From Janibacter sp. HTCC2649 (GTDB taxonomy: Bacteria; Actinomycetota; Actinomycetes; Actinomycetales; Dermatophilaceae): a stretch of DNA of 64,000 bases. The position numbers were made by a program, and so were the translations under genes. This document shows, one piece after another, positions 1-9,085 of the stretch. The notes under the pieces were generated by a model, which saw only the letters and a list, made by a program, of their open reading frames with translations, was not told the origin of the DNA and did not search any database. Where the stretch lies: NCBI RefSeq assembly GCF_000152705.1, contig NZ_CH672413.1, positions 1,897,978 through 1,961,977 of the forward strand. The letters run 5' to 3'. Position 1 is the first letter of the stretch, and every line of letters starts with the position of its first letter.

Positions 1-386
1 TCTCGTGGTTCGGCCTCGCTGCGGCGGTCGGCGTCGGCGCCATCGCGTCCGCGATCCTCGTCGTCAACAACCTGCGCGACATCCCCAGCGACACCGAGTC
101 GGGCAAGAACACCCTCGCGGTGCGGCTCGGTGACCGTGGCACCCGTCGCCTCTGGCTCGGCCTCATCCTCGTCAGCGTGATCGCTGTCGGCGCCATGGCG
201 GTCTGGGACATCTGGGCGCTGCTCGGCCTGCTCGCTGTCGCGGCCATCGCGGGCGCCGTCAAGGTCGTCATGGGTGGTGCGCAGGGTCGTAGCCTCGTGC
301 CCGTGCTGGGCTCCACCGGCAAGTACGAGCTCGTGTATGCCGTGGCCGTCTTCGTCGGCATCCTCACCTCCCGCGCCCTCAACTGA
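1..386 (+). CDS. menA: 1,4-dihydroxy-2-naphthoate polyprenyltransferase, C-terminal part
   Basis: This is the 3' end of a UbiA-family membrane prenyltransferase, cut by the window edge; the reading frame is open from base 3 and stops at 384-386. It would attach the prenyl chain to 1,4-dihydroxy-2-naphthoate in menaquinone synthesis. The visible part carries the second Asp-rich motif, NNLRDIPSD followed by GKNTLAVRLG, which binds the diphosphate through magnesium. Three or so hydrophobic helices follow, ending in TSRALN. The NNxRDxxxD form is typical of MenA rather than UbiA or haem O synthase. It converges on the next gene. Confidence 0.85.
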   Translation, partial: SWFGLAAAVGVGAIASAILVVNNLRDIPSDTESGKNTLAVRLGDRGTRRLWLGLILVSVIAVGAMAVWDIWALLGLLAVAAIAGAVKVVMGGAQGRSLVPVLGSTGKYELVYAVAVFVGILTSRALN

Positions 387-428
387 CGCTTCCCCTTTTC
401 GCCGACTATGTCCCGCGGAACGCGTGCC

Positions 429-1349
429 CTAGGCCGCGTCCGACAGGACATAGAGCTCAACCGCTCGCTTGACCTGCGCCATGAAGGCGTCAGGCTGGAG
501 CCTGAGTCCCAGTACGGGCAGGCGGAGCACTGGGGATCCGTCGAGGACCACCTCGTTGGAGCGCAAGGCATCATCAATGGGGTTGAGCCCGGCGAGATGG
601 TGTCCACCGTCGATCTCGATGACCAGCCCTTCCCACTCGACATCCAGGTAGACCCGCCCCGACGAGGACGTCCGCACGGACTGCCTTTGCGGAGTCGGCA
701 GCCCGTAGGCACGGCACCACCGCCCGAAGTCCAACTCCCCCAGCGAGTGGGCGCCGTCGCACACATCGCCGATCACCGCCTGAAGGAACTCCCTCCGCGG
801 GGATCGCTGAACTCCCGCCCACGCCGCCAGGACGTCTGCCGGTCGCACGAGTCGTTGCTGCACTGGCAGGCAGATCAAGAGCGCCGCTTGCCTGTCCGTG
901 CGCGCCCACTGCGCCGCACGGATCAGTGCCACCTCCGGGCGGGTGCGTGGCAGTCCCGAGCCCATGACCGGTCCGATCTCCCGCCGCTCGTGCGGAGTCA
1001 CACCCTCACGCCTGTGGATTCCGGCACCCTTGGGCAGCGCCACATCGATGGTCGAGAGGTCGAAGCCCGTCATCCCCTGCGCGACGAGAGCGGCCACGCC
1101 ATCGAGGACTGCACCCCAGCCGCTCTCCCACACCGCTGTCCAGAGCTCCGCACGCGGATTCACCTCGACCGAGAGCACTCGGACCGTGTTGCGGCCAAGG
1201 CTCATCCACCTCCCGGCCTCGAGCTCGACCCGTACCTCGTGCCTCGTGATACCCAGACGCCGCAGGCCTGCCCGGTGCGCGACACCATCGTGTTCGTTGG
1301 CGAGATCCGCGGCGAGGCGCTGGCGGTCGGCAGCAGATCTTCGAGGCAT
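429..1349 (-). CDS. AbiEi-like N-terminal domain / DUF559-like protein
   Basis: This is a 306-residue protein. I start it at the ATG at 1349 (MPRRSAADR) because the longer open frame upstream encodes low-complexity sequence. Residues about 15-60 (RLGITRHEVRVELEAGRW) resemble the winged-helix domain found at the N terminus of AbiEi-type antitoxins. The C-terminal 90 residues (YLDVEWEGLVIEIDGGHH, then a Leu/Val-rich strand) resemble the DUF559, Vsr-like nuclease fold with the core E-I-D-G-x-x-H. This architecture is common as single genes in actinobacteria. No partner toxin gene lies beside it, so a toxin-antitoxin role is not supported. DNA binding or cleavage is inference. Confidence 0.6.
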   Translation of the reverse strand: MPRRSAADRQRLAADLANEHDGVAHRAGLRRLGITRHEVRVELEAGRWMSLGRNTVRVLSVEVNPRAELWTAVWESGWGAVLDGVAALVAQGMTGFDLSTIDVALPKGAGIHRREGVTPHERREIGPVMGSGLPRTRPEVALIRAAQWARTDRQAALLICLPVQQRLVRPADVLAAWAGVQRSPRREFLQAVIGDVCDGAHSLGELDFGRWCRAYGLPTPQRQSVRTSSSGRVYLDVEWEGLVIEIDGGHHLAGLNPIDDALRSNEVVLDGSPVLRLPVLGLRLQPDAFMAQVKRAVELYVLSDAA

Positions 1350-1518
1350 GGCGTGAGCCTCGCTCGAGCGCTCACTTGTCGCCAGACGCGCACGCGAATC
1401 TGTGGACCACCAGTCCCAGTCAGAAGCCCTGTGGACGATGAGAAACTGCTCTGTCCAGCCAAACGAGCGCTCTAGCCCGCGTCTGACTGGACATACCTGG
1501 CGGCAGCCCCAAGGGGCG

Positions 1519-1824
1519 TCAGCGGAAGTCGGAGTCGGAGCTCGTGTTGCGGTGGGGGGTCTCGATCTCGGTGTCCTCGGCGAGCTCGTCGCCACTGGAC
1601 TCGCGCTTGCGCACGATGCGCTGGTCGACGCGCTCGGCGATGGCGGCCGAGGCCTTCTGACGGAACGGCTTGAGCACGACCGCCGAGATGGCCATCGATG
1701 CGACGGCAGCGATCACCACGGCCAGCAACTGCTCCTCGCCGTCACGCAGGCCGAGCAGCCAGGCCGCCGACAGGCAGCCGATGAAGATCATCGTCCTCAG
1801 GATGAGGTAGCGCACCATGGCCAT
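1519..1824 (-). CDS. DUF4229 small membrane protein
   Basis: This 101-residue protein has two hydrophobic segments (about 5-24 and 31-50) followed by a charged, acidic and Ser-rich tail. The sequence MVRYLILRTMIFIGCL and the basic stretch after the second helix match the DUF4229 family of actinobacterial membrane proteins, whose function is unknown. It starts one base before the ccsB stop and is probably the last gene of the hemL-to-ccsB transcript. Its place beside cytochrome c assembly genes suggests a link to that system, but nothing in the sequence shows a specific role. Confidence 0.7.
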   Translation of the reverse strand: MAMVRYLILRTMIFIGCLSAAWLLGLRDGEEQLLAVVIAAVASMAISAVVLKPFRQKASAAIAERVDQRIVRKRESSGDELAEDTEIETPHRNTSSDSDFR

Positions 1825-1825
1825 G

Positions 1826-2827
1826 TCAGAGGCCCGAGTAGGAGTGCTGGCCGACGAAGTACACGTTGACGACGGCGTAGTTGATGATGATGCAGGCGAA
1901 CCCGGCCACCGCGACCCACGACGCCGACTGACGGCGCCAACCGCGAGTCACCCGGGCGTGCAGGTATGCCGCATAGACGACCCAGATGATGAACGTCCAG
2001 ACCTCCTTGGGGTCCCAGTTCCAGTACGAACCCCAGGCCTGGCGGGCCCAGATGGCGCCGGCGATGAGGGTGAAGGTCCACAGCGGGAACGCGATGATGT
2101 GCAGCGAGTAGGCGAAGCGCTCGAGGGCGCGGGAGTCGGGCAGCGCGCGCAGGACGCGGAAGCCACCAGTGGTCTCGCCGAAGCGGTCCTTGGCCAGGTA
2201 GAGCAGGGCGACGGTCGCCCCCACCGCGAAGAGGCCGACCGAGATGGTCGCGACGGTGACGTGGATGATCAGCCAGACGCTCTTGAGCGACGGCATGAGC
2301 TCGGCTGCTTCGGTGTACCAGACGGTGTTGGCGAGCCCGAGGAGGATGAGCACCGGGGCGACGACGAAGACGCCGAGCCAGCGCAGGTCCCGGCGCGTTC
2401 CGGCGATGACGAAGACCATCATCGTGAACAGCGAGGCGGCGACACCGAACTCGAACATGTTGCCCAGGGGCCAGCGCTCCACCGACCACCCGCGCAGGGC
2501 GGCCGAGGCGAAGAGCAGCACCGTGCCGAGCAACGCCAGGGTCTGGGCGATGCCACCGGCCTTGCGGGCCCGCAGCGGCACCTCCGACGTGGTGCTCGTC
2601 GACACCCCGGCCTCGGGCGCGACGCCACCAGACATGGAGCCGACACCGGCAGAGACGAGCTCGCGGTCCTCGGCGGCCACCTCCGCCCCCACGGACGTGG
2701 CAGCAGCGTCACGGGTGGGAAGCCACCCAGCGAGGTACGCGGCATACCCGAGCATGGAAAGGGTGAGGACCGCCATCGCGGAGTACAGGCTGAGGTTGGC
2801 GTAGTTCGCCATGGTCTCGTGGGTCAC
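1826..2827 (-). CDS. ccsB: cytochrome c synthase subunit CcsB/CcsA (ResC-like)
   Basis: This 333-residue protein has about eight transmembrane helices. It is the haem-handling half of the System II (Ccs) cytochrome c synthase. The family's Trp-rich loop is present as GSYWNWDPKEVW, near residue 270, flanked by conserved His residues. I choose the GTG at 2827, which overlaps the resB stop as GTGA, because AAGGAA lies 8 bases upstream; the ATG at 2812 has no such site. Residues about 40-90 form a long Ala/Ser/Thr-rich loop between the first two helices. It works with ResB, CcdA and the TlpA-like protein encoded just upstream. Confidence 0.92.
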   Translation of the reverse strand: MTHETMANYANLSLYSAMAVLTLSMLGYAAYLAGWLPTRDAAATSVGAEVAAEDRELVSAGVGSMSGGVAPEAGVSTSTTSEVPLRARKAGGIAQTLALLGTVLLFASAALRGWSVERWPLGNMFEFGVAASLFTMMVFVIAGTRRDLRWLGVFVVAPVLILLGLANTVWYTEAAELMPSLKSVWLIIHVTVATISVGLFAVGATVALLYLAKDRFGETTGGFRVLRALPDSRALERFAYSLHIIAFPLWTFTLIAGAIWARQAWGSYWNWDPKEVWTFIIWVVYAAYLHARVTRGWRRQSASWVAVAGFACIIINYAVVNVYFVGQHSYSGL

Positions 2828-4410
2828 GTGCGTCGTTCCTTCAGTCGCGTGAGGACACCTTCGAGCTGCTCGCCCATGCCCTCGTCGTCGTCCTTGGCCA
2901 GGCCGCCGATACTCACTACGGTACGGCCCTCCTCGTCGGCGGGCGAGACCCGCACGAAGAGCCGGCGCCGACGGATCGTCAGCGACAGGATGAGTCCCAG
3001 CAGGGCCACGAGGGCGGACCCCAGGGTGAGCTCCTTGCCGGGGTCGTTGCGGATCGAGATGCCGGCAAAGCGCTCGACACCGTCGAAGGTGATCGACCCC
3101 TGCCCACCGGGCAGCGTGTAGGTCTGACCCGGCGTGAGCCAGATGCGCAGCAGATCGGTGCCGGCCTTGTTCTTGAGCTGGGTCATCTCGGCCGTGTCGA
3201 GCGAGTAGACCGACTGCGGTCGCCCACCCGGGAACAGCGTTCCCTCGAAGGCCGACAACGCCAGTGCCGGTTCGAGTGCGTCCGGGAACACCGAGCGCGG
3301 TCCCTGGTCGTCGAGGACGGCCGTCGGCAGGAAGAGCCCGGCGAACCCGAGCTGCTTGCCGGCGGGCCCGGCACCGGCGACCTTGACCGCCCCGACCGAG
3401 TTGTAGTTGTTGTCCTGCGCGAGGAACGGCGTCGCCTCGGAGTAGGTGACCTTGCCCTGGGCGTCCTTGACGGTGATGTGTGGCGCGTAGCCGTTGCCGA
3501 GGAGGAACGCCGTGCCACTGCCGGTCTCGAGGGGCCCGTTGACCCGGATGACCCTCTTCTCGACCTTGGCCCCGGGCTCCTTGGTGAAGTCGACATGGGC
3601 CGTGAAGTCCCGCGGGGAGCCGAACTGGCCCTTGCCCTTGACGTCGGTCTCGAAGACCGCGTCGAACTTCGTGAGCTTCATCGTGAACGGCGCGAAGGCC
3701 GCAGTGTCGACGAGCGGACCCGGGTTGAGGGTGTCGAAGCGCGCCGCCGTGTTGGCGAAGGTCTCGCCCACGGGAAGGATGACGTCGCCCTTCCACCCCA
3801 TGAGGTGCCCCCAGGCCATGCCGAGGATGACGCCGATGAGCGCGAGGTGGAAGAAGAGGTTGCCGGTCTCCTTGAGGTAGCCCTTCTCGGCGGAGACCGT
3901 CGTGGCGTCGTGCGAGTGGATGCGGAAGCGCCCGCCCCTGAGAGCCGCGCGGACGTCCTCAAGGACCTCGTCGGGCGTCCCGTCGAACGTCACTGACTCG
4001 TGAGAAGCCAGTCGCTCCAACCGTTTTGGCGCCTTGGGCGGCTGGGACCGCATGGCCTTCCAGTGGATCTTGGAGCGCGGGAGGACGCAGCCGACGAGCG
4101 ACACGAGCAGCAGCAGGTAGATCGCGGCGAACCACGGCGCGGCATAGACCTCGAACAGGCCGATCTTGTCGAGGATCGGGCCGGCGGTCTCGTGGCGCGC
4201 GATCCAGTCAGCGGTCCGGACGGCGTCGATCGAGCGCTGCGGGAAGATCGACCCGGGCAGCGCGGCGACGGCGAGCAGCAGCAGCAGGAACAGCGCGGTG
4301 CGCATCGACGTCAGCTGGCGCCAGCCGAACCGGAGCAGCCCCAGGGTGCCGAGCGTGGGCTGGGTGATGTCGTCACGACGCGGGTCGTTGGGTTGGGTCG
4401 ACAGACTCAT
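2824..4410 (-). CDS. resB: cytochrome c biogenesis protein ResB
   Basis: This 528-residue protein is the second subunit of the System II synthase. It has membrane helices near residues 40-60, 95-115 and 190-210, then a large extracytoplasmic domain (about 225-480), and a final helix before a basic RRRR segment. FPQRS after the first helix, GCVLPRSKIHW after the second and FHLALIGVILGMAWG are recognisable family features. The start ATG overlaps the ccdA stop (ATGA), and the stop overlaps the ccsB GTG, so these three genes are translationally coupled. ResB holds apocytochrome c while CcsB delivers haem. Confidence 0.93.
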   Translation of the reverse strand: MSLSTQPNDPRRDDITQPTLGTLGLLRFGWRQLTSMRTALFLLLLLAVAALPGSIFPQRSIDAVRTADWIARHETAGPILDKIGLFEVYAAPWFAAIYLLLLVSLVGCVLPRSKIHWKAMRSQPPKAPKRLERLASHESVTFDGTPDEVLEDVRAALRGGRFRIHSHDATTVSAEKGYLKETGNLFFHLALIGVILGMAWGHLMGWKGDVILPVGETFANTAARFDTLNPGPLVDTAAFAPFTMKLTKFDAVFETDVKGKGQFGSPRDFTAHVDFTKEPGAKVEKRVIRVNGPLETGSGTAFLLGNGYAPHITVKDAQGKVTYSEATPFLAQDNNYNSVGAVKVAGAGPAGKQLGFAGLFLPTAVLDDQGPRSVFPDALEPALALSAFEGTLFPGGRPQSVYSLDTAEMTQLKNKAGTDLLRIWLTPGQTYTLPGGQGSITFDGVERFAGISIRNDPGKELTLGSALVALLGLILSLTIRRRRLFVRVSPADEEGRTVVSIGGLAKDDDEGMGEQLEGVLTRLKERRT

Positions 4411-5159
4411 CAGATCACCACCTCGAAGCCGGAGACGAGCTCGGACTGGATCCAGCGCGTGAGGTCTTCCCAGACACCGGTGAGCAAGAGCAGGCCGACG
4501 ACGATGAGCAGCCCGCCACCGACGTACTGCACGACGCGGTGGTGCCGCCGCACCCAACCCGACACTGCCCCGAACCTTTCGATCCCGGCCGCCGCCAGGA
4601 TGAACGGAACACCCAGACCCAGCGCGTATGCCGTTGCCAGGACGACCGCTCGACCCGTGCTCGGGTTCGTGGTCGAGGCCGACAGGGTCAGCACTGCGGC
4701 GAGGGTCGGACCGGTGCAGGGCGCCCAGCCGAGACCGAAGACGGCGCCGAGCACCGGGGCACCGAGGAGACCGGCGCGCGGGCGCCATCGGGGCCCGAAC
4801 TGGCGCTGCGAACCCGCGCCCGCGCCGACGCCCAGGAAGACGAGCCCCATGAGGATGACGATCACTCCACCGATGCGCGTCAGCAGTTCCCGGTGGAGGG
4901 TGAGCGAGGCGCCCAGTGTGGCGATGAAGATCGAACCGAGGACGAAGATCAGAGCGAAACCGAGGACGAACAGCGCAGCCCCGACCACCATCCGACCCCG
5001 CGACCGCTGCTCCAGAGCCGTGTCACTCAGCCCGGTGACATAGCCCAGGAAGCCAGGAACGAGCGGCAGCACGCACGGCGACGCGAACGACACGAGCCCG
5101 GCGAGCGCCGCCACGAGGACGGCGAGCGGCAGGGCTCCAGAAGCGATCGTGTCGGTCAT
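4410..5159 (-). CDS. ccdA: thiol-disulfide transporter CcdA
   Basis: This 249-residue protein has six predicted membrane helices and belongs to the CcdA/DsbD-beta family. It passes electrons from cytoplasmic thioredoxin to extracytoplasmic thiol proteins. The two redox cysteines are visible: one in [13 protein letters not shown] near residue 29, the other in [10 protein letters not shown] near residue 145. In this setting it would reduce the thioredoxin-like lipoprotein encoded immediately upstream (10-base gap), which in turn keeps the CxxCH cysteines of apocytochrome c reduced for haem attachment. Confidence 0.93.
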   Translation of the reverse strand: MTDTIASGALPLAVLVAALAGLVSFASPCVLPLVPGFLGYVTGLSDTALEQRSRGRMVVGAALFVLGFALIFVLGSIFIATLGASLTLHRELLTRIGGVIVILMGLVFLGVGAGAGSQRQFGPRWRPRAGLLGAPVLGAVFGLGWAPCTGPTLAAVLTLSASTTNPSTGRAVVLATAYALGLGVPFILAAAGIERFGAVSGWVRRHHRVVQYVGGGLLIVVGLLLLTGVWEDLTRWIQSELVSGFEVVI

Positions 5160-5170
5160 CAGGGGCGAAA

Positions 5171-5782
5171 TCAGGACGTGAGAGCGTCGTCGATGAGGCC
5201 CTGGAGCGTCGTCGCGGTGACGGGACCGTTGGCCCGGGCAGCGACCCGACCCTCGCGATCGAGGATGAGCGTGGACGGCGTGTTCGTCGGGGCCTGGCGA
5301 CCGAAGGCGAGGAGGAGCGTGCCCGGCTTGTCGGTGAGGCTGGGGTAGGTCATCTTCTGGCTGGCCGCCAGGGCGGCACCGCGCTCGGGCCCCTCACGGA
5401 AGTTGATCCCCATGAACTGCACCGGCTTGTCGGCCGCCTGCAGCCCGGTCCAGACCTTCTCGAGCTCCGGGATCTCCTTGATGCACGGTCCACACCATGA
5501 GGCCCACATGTTGATGACGACGATGTCCTTGCCGCGCACGGACGTGCTCGACCAGTCCTTGCCGTCGAGCGTCTTGCCCTCGAGGGTGATGGGCTTGAGG
5601 CGCTTGTCGACGGGGATCTGCTCGATCGCACCGTCCCCGGCGATGTAGCCCTTCTGGTCGCCCTGCTTGGCCTGCTCGGCGATCGAGTTCGGGTCAGAGG
5701 TGCAGGCTCCGAGCGCAAGAAGAGCGACAACGCAGGTGAGCGAGACGGCATACGAAAATCTCGAAGTGACTCTGCGGTTCAT
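5171..5782 (-). CDS. TlpA/ResA-type thioredoxin-like lipoprotein
   Basis: This 203-residue protein has a lipoprotein signal peptide (hydrophobic stretch ending [10 protein letters not shown], Cys near residue 27) and a thioredoxin fold with the active site WASWCGPC near residue 100. The cis-proline loop appears as TPSTLILD. It is placed outside the membrane, anchored by lipid, and is the likely reductant of apocytochrome c thiols that receives electrons from CcdA. The ATG at 5782 overlaps the stop of the phosphatase gene as ATGA. ResA is the closest functional analogue; I leave the symbol blank because the exact orthology is not provable here. Confidence 0.88.
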   Translation of the reverse strand: MNRRVTSRFSYAVSLTCVVALLALGACTSDPNSIAEQAKQGDQKGYIAGDGAIEQIPVDKRLKPITLEGKTLDGKDWSSTSVRGKDIVVINMWASWCGPCIKEIPELEKVWTGLQAADKPVQFMGINFREGPERGAALAASQKMTYPSLTDKPGTLLLAFGRQAPTNTPSTLILDREGRVAARANGPVTATTLQGLIDDALTS

Positions 5783-6438
5783 GCACCGGCTCCCGAGTGG
5801 GCGAGGGGAAGGAGGGCCGCGGCGGGTTCGCTGTAGGCGAGCGACTCGAGCTCGTCGCCGCGGTAGGTCAGGGACGTGAGGGACGCGAGGGTGCATTCGC
5901 GCTTGCGCGGGTCGTGGACGAAGCGGCGACCTTCGAGCGCCAGTCGCAGCATCCAGATCGGCGCCTGGTGCGACACGATGACGGCCTCGTGGCCCCGAGC
6001 CAGGTCGCGCGCCGAGTCGACGGCCGCCTGCATCCGAGCCGCGAGGTCGACGTAGGGCTCCCCCCACGACGGGCGCATCGGGTTGACCATGAGCTTCCAC
6101 AGCTTGGGGTCACGGAAGATGCCCTTGCCCCCGGCGACAGCGCGGCCCTCGAAGGCGTTCTCGGCCTCGAGGGCACGCTCATCGAGTTGGATCTCGAGGT
6201 CGTGGGCGGCCGCGATGGGGGCAGCGGTCTCGCGCGCGCGCTCGAGCGGGCTCGAGATGACGTGGGTGATGTCGTGGTCCGCGAGGTGGCTCGCGACGAG
6301 GTCGGCCATCTCGCGACCGAGGTCCGAGAGGTGGAAGTCGGCCAGCCGGCCGTAGAGGATCCGGTCGGGGTTGTGGACCTCGCCGTGCCGCACGAGGTGC
6401 ACGACCGTGCGGTCAGCGGTCGGGGCGGACGAGGTCAT
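5779..6438 (-). CDS. histidine phosphatase family protein (phosphoglycerate-mutase-like)
   Basis: This 219-residue enzyme is of the histidine phosphatase superfamily. The catalytic RHG motif is in HLVRHGEV at residue 17, a second conserved Arg lies in SSPLERARETA, and the second catalytic His is in VIVSHQAPI. The substrate cannot be read from the sequence; such genes regularly sit between hemL and the cytochrome c assembly genes in actinobacteria, where the role is unknown. It is 33 bases downstream of hemL and overlaps the lipoprotein start, so it is probably cotranscribed with both. Confidence 0.88.
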   Translation of the reverse strand: MTSSAPTADRTVVHLVRHGEVHNPDRILYGRLADFHLSDLGREMADLVASHLADHDITHVISSPLERARETAAPIAAAHDLEIQLDERALEAENAFEGRAVAGGKGIFRDPKLWKLMVNPMRPSWGEPYVDLAARMQAAVDSARDLARGHEAVIVSHQAPIWMLRLALEGRRFVHDPRKRECTLASLTSLTYRGDELESLAYSEPAAALLPLAHSGAGA

Positions 6439-6471
6439 GCACCGATTGTCGCAAACGAACCTGAGCGTTCG

Positions 6472-7818
6472 TCAGCCGCCGTGTGCTGCGGCCCTGGCGG
6501 CCGCGGGAAGGGCCTCGACGACCTGTCCGATCGCCTCGTCGTCGTGCGAACCGCTGACGAACCACGCCTCGAAAGCGCTCGGCGGCAGGTGCACTCCCGA
6601 CTCCAGCATGGAGTGGAAGAAGCGCCCGTATGCCGCCGTGTCCTGGTCTCGTGCCTCGTCATAGTTCGTGACGCCTGCGTCTCGGAAGAAGACGGAGAAC
6701 ATCGAGCCGGCCCACTGGACCGTGTGGGCAACACCCTCGGCGGAGAGGGCCGCGCTGGCCGCGTCGGCGATGGTGCGGGCCGTGGTCTCGAGGCGCGGGT
6801 AGAGGTCGTCGGTGCAGCCCTTGAGGGTGGCGAGTCCGGCCGCGGTGGCGACGGGGTTCCCGCTCAGCGTGCCGGCCTGGTAGACGGGCCCGAGGGGCGC
6901 GAGGTGGGCCATGATCTCGGTGCTGGCACCGAAGGCGGCCGCTGGGAAACCGCCGCCCATGACCTTGCCGAAGGTGAAGATGTCGGGCGCTCCGGCGGCA
7001 TACGGGCCCTCGAGGCCATACCAACCGGCCCTGCTGCAGCGGAAGCCGGTCATGACCTCGTCCGAGACGAGGAGGGCGCCGTGCTCGGTGGTGACGCGAC
7101 GCAGGGCTTCGGTGAAGCCGGGGGCGGGAGGGACGACGCCCATGTTGCCGGCCGCGGCCTCGGTGATGACGGCGGCGATCTCGTTGCCGCGGGCGGCGAA
7201 GACGGCTTCGAGCGCGGCAACGTCGTTGTAGGGCAGGACGATCGTGTCGGCGGTCATCTCGGCCGGGACGCCGGCGGAGTCGGGCAGTGCGAGGGTCGCG
7301 AGGCCGGAGCCGGCCGCGGCCAGGAGCGCGTCGACGTGGCCGTGGTAGCAGCCGGCGAACTTCACGATGACGGAGCGACCGGTGACGCCTCGGGCCAGGC
7401 GGATGGCGCTCATCGTGGCCTCGGTGCCCGACGAGACGAGGCGGACCTGCTCGAGCGGCTCGATGCGGGCGACGATCTCCTCGGCGAGGAGCACCTCGTT
7501 CTCACTGGGGGTGCCGAACGAGAAACCCTTGGCGGAGGCCGTGCGCACGGCCTCGAGGACGTCGGGGTGGGCGTGCCCGAGGATCATCGGACCCCATGAG
7601 CAGAGCAGGTCGACGTAGCGCTTGCCGTCCACGTCGGTGAGCCACGGTCCCTGCGCCGAGGCGATGAAGCGCGGGGTGCCACCCACGGCCCGGAAGGCGC
7701 GCACCGGCGAGTTCACGCCACCGGGGATGACCCGGGTGGCGCGCTCGAGCAGGGCCGCGGAGGCGGGCGCGTCGGAGTCGGTGGGCGTGGCGGAGGCAGG
7801 GGTGGGGCTGGACGTCAT
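6472..7818 (-). CDS. hemL: glutamate-1-semialdehyde 2,1-aminomutase
   Basis: This 448-residue PLP enzyme of class III aminotransferase fold makes 5-aminolevulinate from glutamate-1-semialdehyde, the step after HemA in the C5 haem pathway. The PLP lysine is in [11 protein letters not shown], and the N-terminal [13 protein letters not shown] and [15 protein letters not shown] segments are diagnostic. I use the ATG at 7818, followed by a Ser/Thr/Ala-rich leader of about 20 residues. It is separated from the rex-hem operon by the MarR and yceI genes and instead leads the cytochrome c assembly transcript. Confidence 0.96.
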   Translation of the reverse strand: MTSSPTPASATPTDSDAPASAALLERATRVIPGGVNSPVRAFRAVGGTPRFIASAQGPWLTDVDGKRYVDLLCSWGPMILGHAHPDVLEAVRTASAKGFSFGTPSENEVLLAEEIVARIEPLEQVRLVSSGTEATMSAIRLARGVTGRSVIVKFAGCYHGHVDALLAAAGSGLATLALPDSAGVPAEMTADTIVLPYNDVAALEAVFAARGNEIAAVITEAAAGNMGVVPPAPGFTEALRRVTTEHGALLVSDEVMTGFRCSRAGWYGLEGPYAAGAPDIFTFGKVMGGGFPAAAFGASTEIMAHLAPLGPVYQAGTLSGNPVATAAGLATLKGCTDDLYPRLETTARTIADAASAALSAEGVAHTVQWAGSMFSVFFRDAGVTNYDEARDQDTAAYGRFFHSMLESGVHLPPSAFEAWFVSGSHDDEAIGQVVEALPAAARAAAHGG

Positions 7819-7834
7819 GCGTCCATTGTCCGCC

Positions 7835-8335
7835 TCAGTGGATCTCGTCGTCCGCCCGGGCACCGGGGACGAGGTGGGCACGCACCTCGGCAAAGGAGTC
7901 ATGGAGCGCGGAGAGCTGCTCGCGGGTCAGCAGGTCGATGAAGTTGGCGCGCACGGACTCGACGTGCACGGGGGCCACGCCCTCGACCATGCGGCGACCG
8001 GCCGGCGTGAGTGCCAGGGCGACCCCTCGGCCGTCCTCGGGCGTGGGCTCACGGCGCACCCAACCACGCTGCTCGAGGCGCTTGGCCGTGTGCGTGACAC
8101 GGCTGCGGCTCTGCACCACGAGATCGGCGAGGACCGACATGCGGGCCCGGTCACCGTCCTGCTCGGAGAGCATCGACAGCAGTTCGTACTCAGGAAGGCT
8201 CAGGCCGAAGTCGGTGAGGTCACGATCCAGCGCCACCTGGAGCTCACGATGGGCTCGCAGATAGGCCCGCCAGGCCTGTTGTTCCTGTTGAGTCAGCCAG
8301 CGGGTCGCGGGGGTCTCCGGGGCGGCCACGCTCAC
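7835..8335 (-). CDS. MarR family transcriptional regulator
   Basis: This 166-residue regulator has the MarR winged helix. The recognition helix region is [31 protein letters not shown] (broken here by commentary: helix near residues 66-85, wing near 90-105 with [16 protein letters not shown]). The start is a GTG at 8335, with a second in-frame GTG two codons later. It is divergent from a YceI-family gene, a pairing common in actinobacteria, and the shared spacer contains an inverted repeat that may be its operator. The ligand is unknown. It ends 17 bases before the hemL start. Confidence 0.9.
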   Translation of the reverse strand: MSVAAPETPATRWLTQQEQQAWRAYLRAHRELQVALDRDLTDFGLSLPEYELLSMLSEQDGDRARMSVLADLVVQSRSRVTHTAKRLEQRGWVRREPTPEDGRGVALALTPAGRRMVEGVAPVHVESVRANFIDLLTREQLSALHDSFAEVRAHLVPGARADDEIH

Positions 8336-8397
8336 AGGTTAGCGAACGCTTGGCGAACTCCTGACCTGCCGTTCACCCGAAAAAGGTTGTAGTTTGT

Positions 8398-8413
8398 TGA
8401 AATATCTCTTTCA
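8398..8413. promoter_or_regulatory. candidate MarR operator in the marR/yceI spacer
   Basis: The spacer between the divergent genes holds TGAAATATCTCTTTCA, which is TGAAA and TTTCA around a 6-base centre. It lies in an unusually A+T-rich stretch for this genome, 58 bases upstream of the yceI start. Dyads of this size are typical for MarR dimers. Binding is inferred from position and symmetry only. Confidence 0.45.
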
Positions 8414-8470
8414 TGGGTGCTGTTGGATCCTTCGACAGGCACCCCACCCCCTTCCCCAAGGAGTCTTCGC

Positions 8471-9010
8471 ATGAGCGCCACCACTGAGTTGCAGATCCCC
8501 GCCGGCACCTGGGCCGTCGACGCCTCGCACACCGAGGTCGGCTTCGTTGCCCGCCACCTCATGGTCAGCAAGGTCCGCGGGACCTTCCGCGAGGTCTCCG
8601 GAACCGTCGAGATCGCCGAGGACGTCACGAAGTCCACCGTCGACGTCACCGCGCAGATCGCCTCCGTCGAGACCGGCAGCGCCGACCGCGACACCCACCT
8701 CAAGAGCGGCGACTTCTTCGACGCCGAGACGTACCCCACCATGCACTTCGTCTCGACGTCTTTCGACGGCGCGACCCTCACCGGCGACCTGACCATCAAG
8801 GACGTCACCAAGCCCGTCAGCTTCGAGGTCGACTTCGGTGGCGTGGGCCAGGACCCGTGGGGCAACACCAAGGCCGGCTTCGAGGCCACGACCACCGTCA
8901 ACCGCAAGGACTGGGGCCTCACCTGGAACGCCGCGGTCGAGGGTGGCGGCGTGCTCGTCTCCGACAAGATCACCATCAACATCGACGTGCAGCTCGCCAA
9001 GCAGGCCTGA
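8471..9010 (+). CDS. YceI family lipocalin-like protein
   Basis: This 179-residue protein is of the YceI family, a beta-barrel that binds isoprenoid-type lipids in characterised members. Family hallmarks are AGTWAVDASHTEVGFVARHLMV at the N terminus (here residues 10-31), the central DTHLKSGDFFDAE, and the C-terminal GKTTVNRKDWGL-like segment (TTVNRKDWGLTWN). There is no signal peptide, so it is cytoplasmic. AAGGAG stands 7 bases before the ATG, a near-ideal ribosome binding site. Expression is probably controlled by the divergent MarR regulator. Confidence 0.9.
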   Translation: MSATTELQIPAGTWAVDASHTEVGFVARHLMVSKVRGTFREVSGTVEIAEDVTKSTVDVTAQIASVETGSADRDTHLKSGDFFDAETYPTMHFVSTSFDGATLTGDLTIKDVTKPVSFEVDFGGVGQDPWGNTKAGFEATTTVNRKDWGLTWNAAVEGGGVLVSDKITINIDVQLAKQA

Positions 9011-9029
9011 CGCAGCACTCCCCGAACCG

Positions 9030-9074
9030 GCGCCCGCGCCGCTGACCATCCCCTCCAGGTCAGCGCGCGGGCGC
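9030..9074. terminator. bidirectional terminator between yceI and hemB
   Basis: Arms at 9030-9047 and 9058-9074 (left GCGCCCGCGCCGCTGACC, with one bulged C against the right arm) enclose a 10-base loop. It lies between two convergent stop codons, so it can serve both genes. Confidence 0.75.
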
Positions 9075-9085
9075 TGTTCTGTGTC

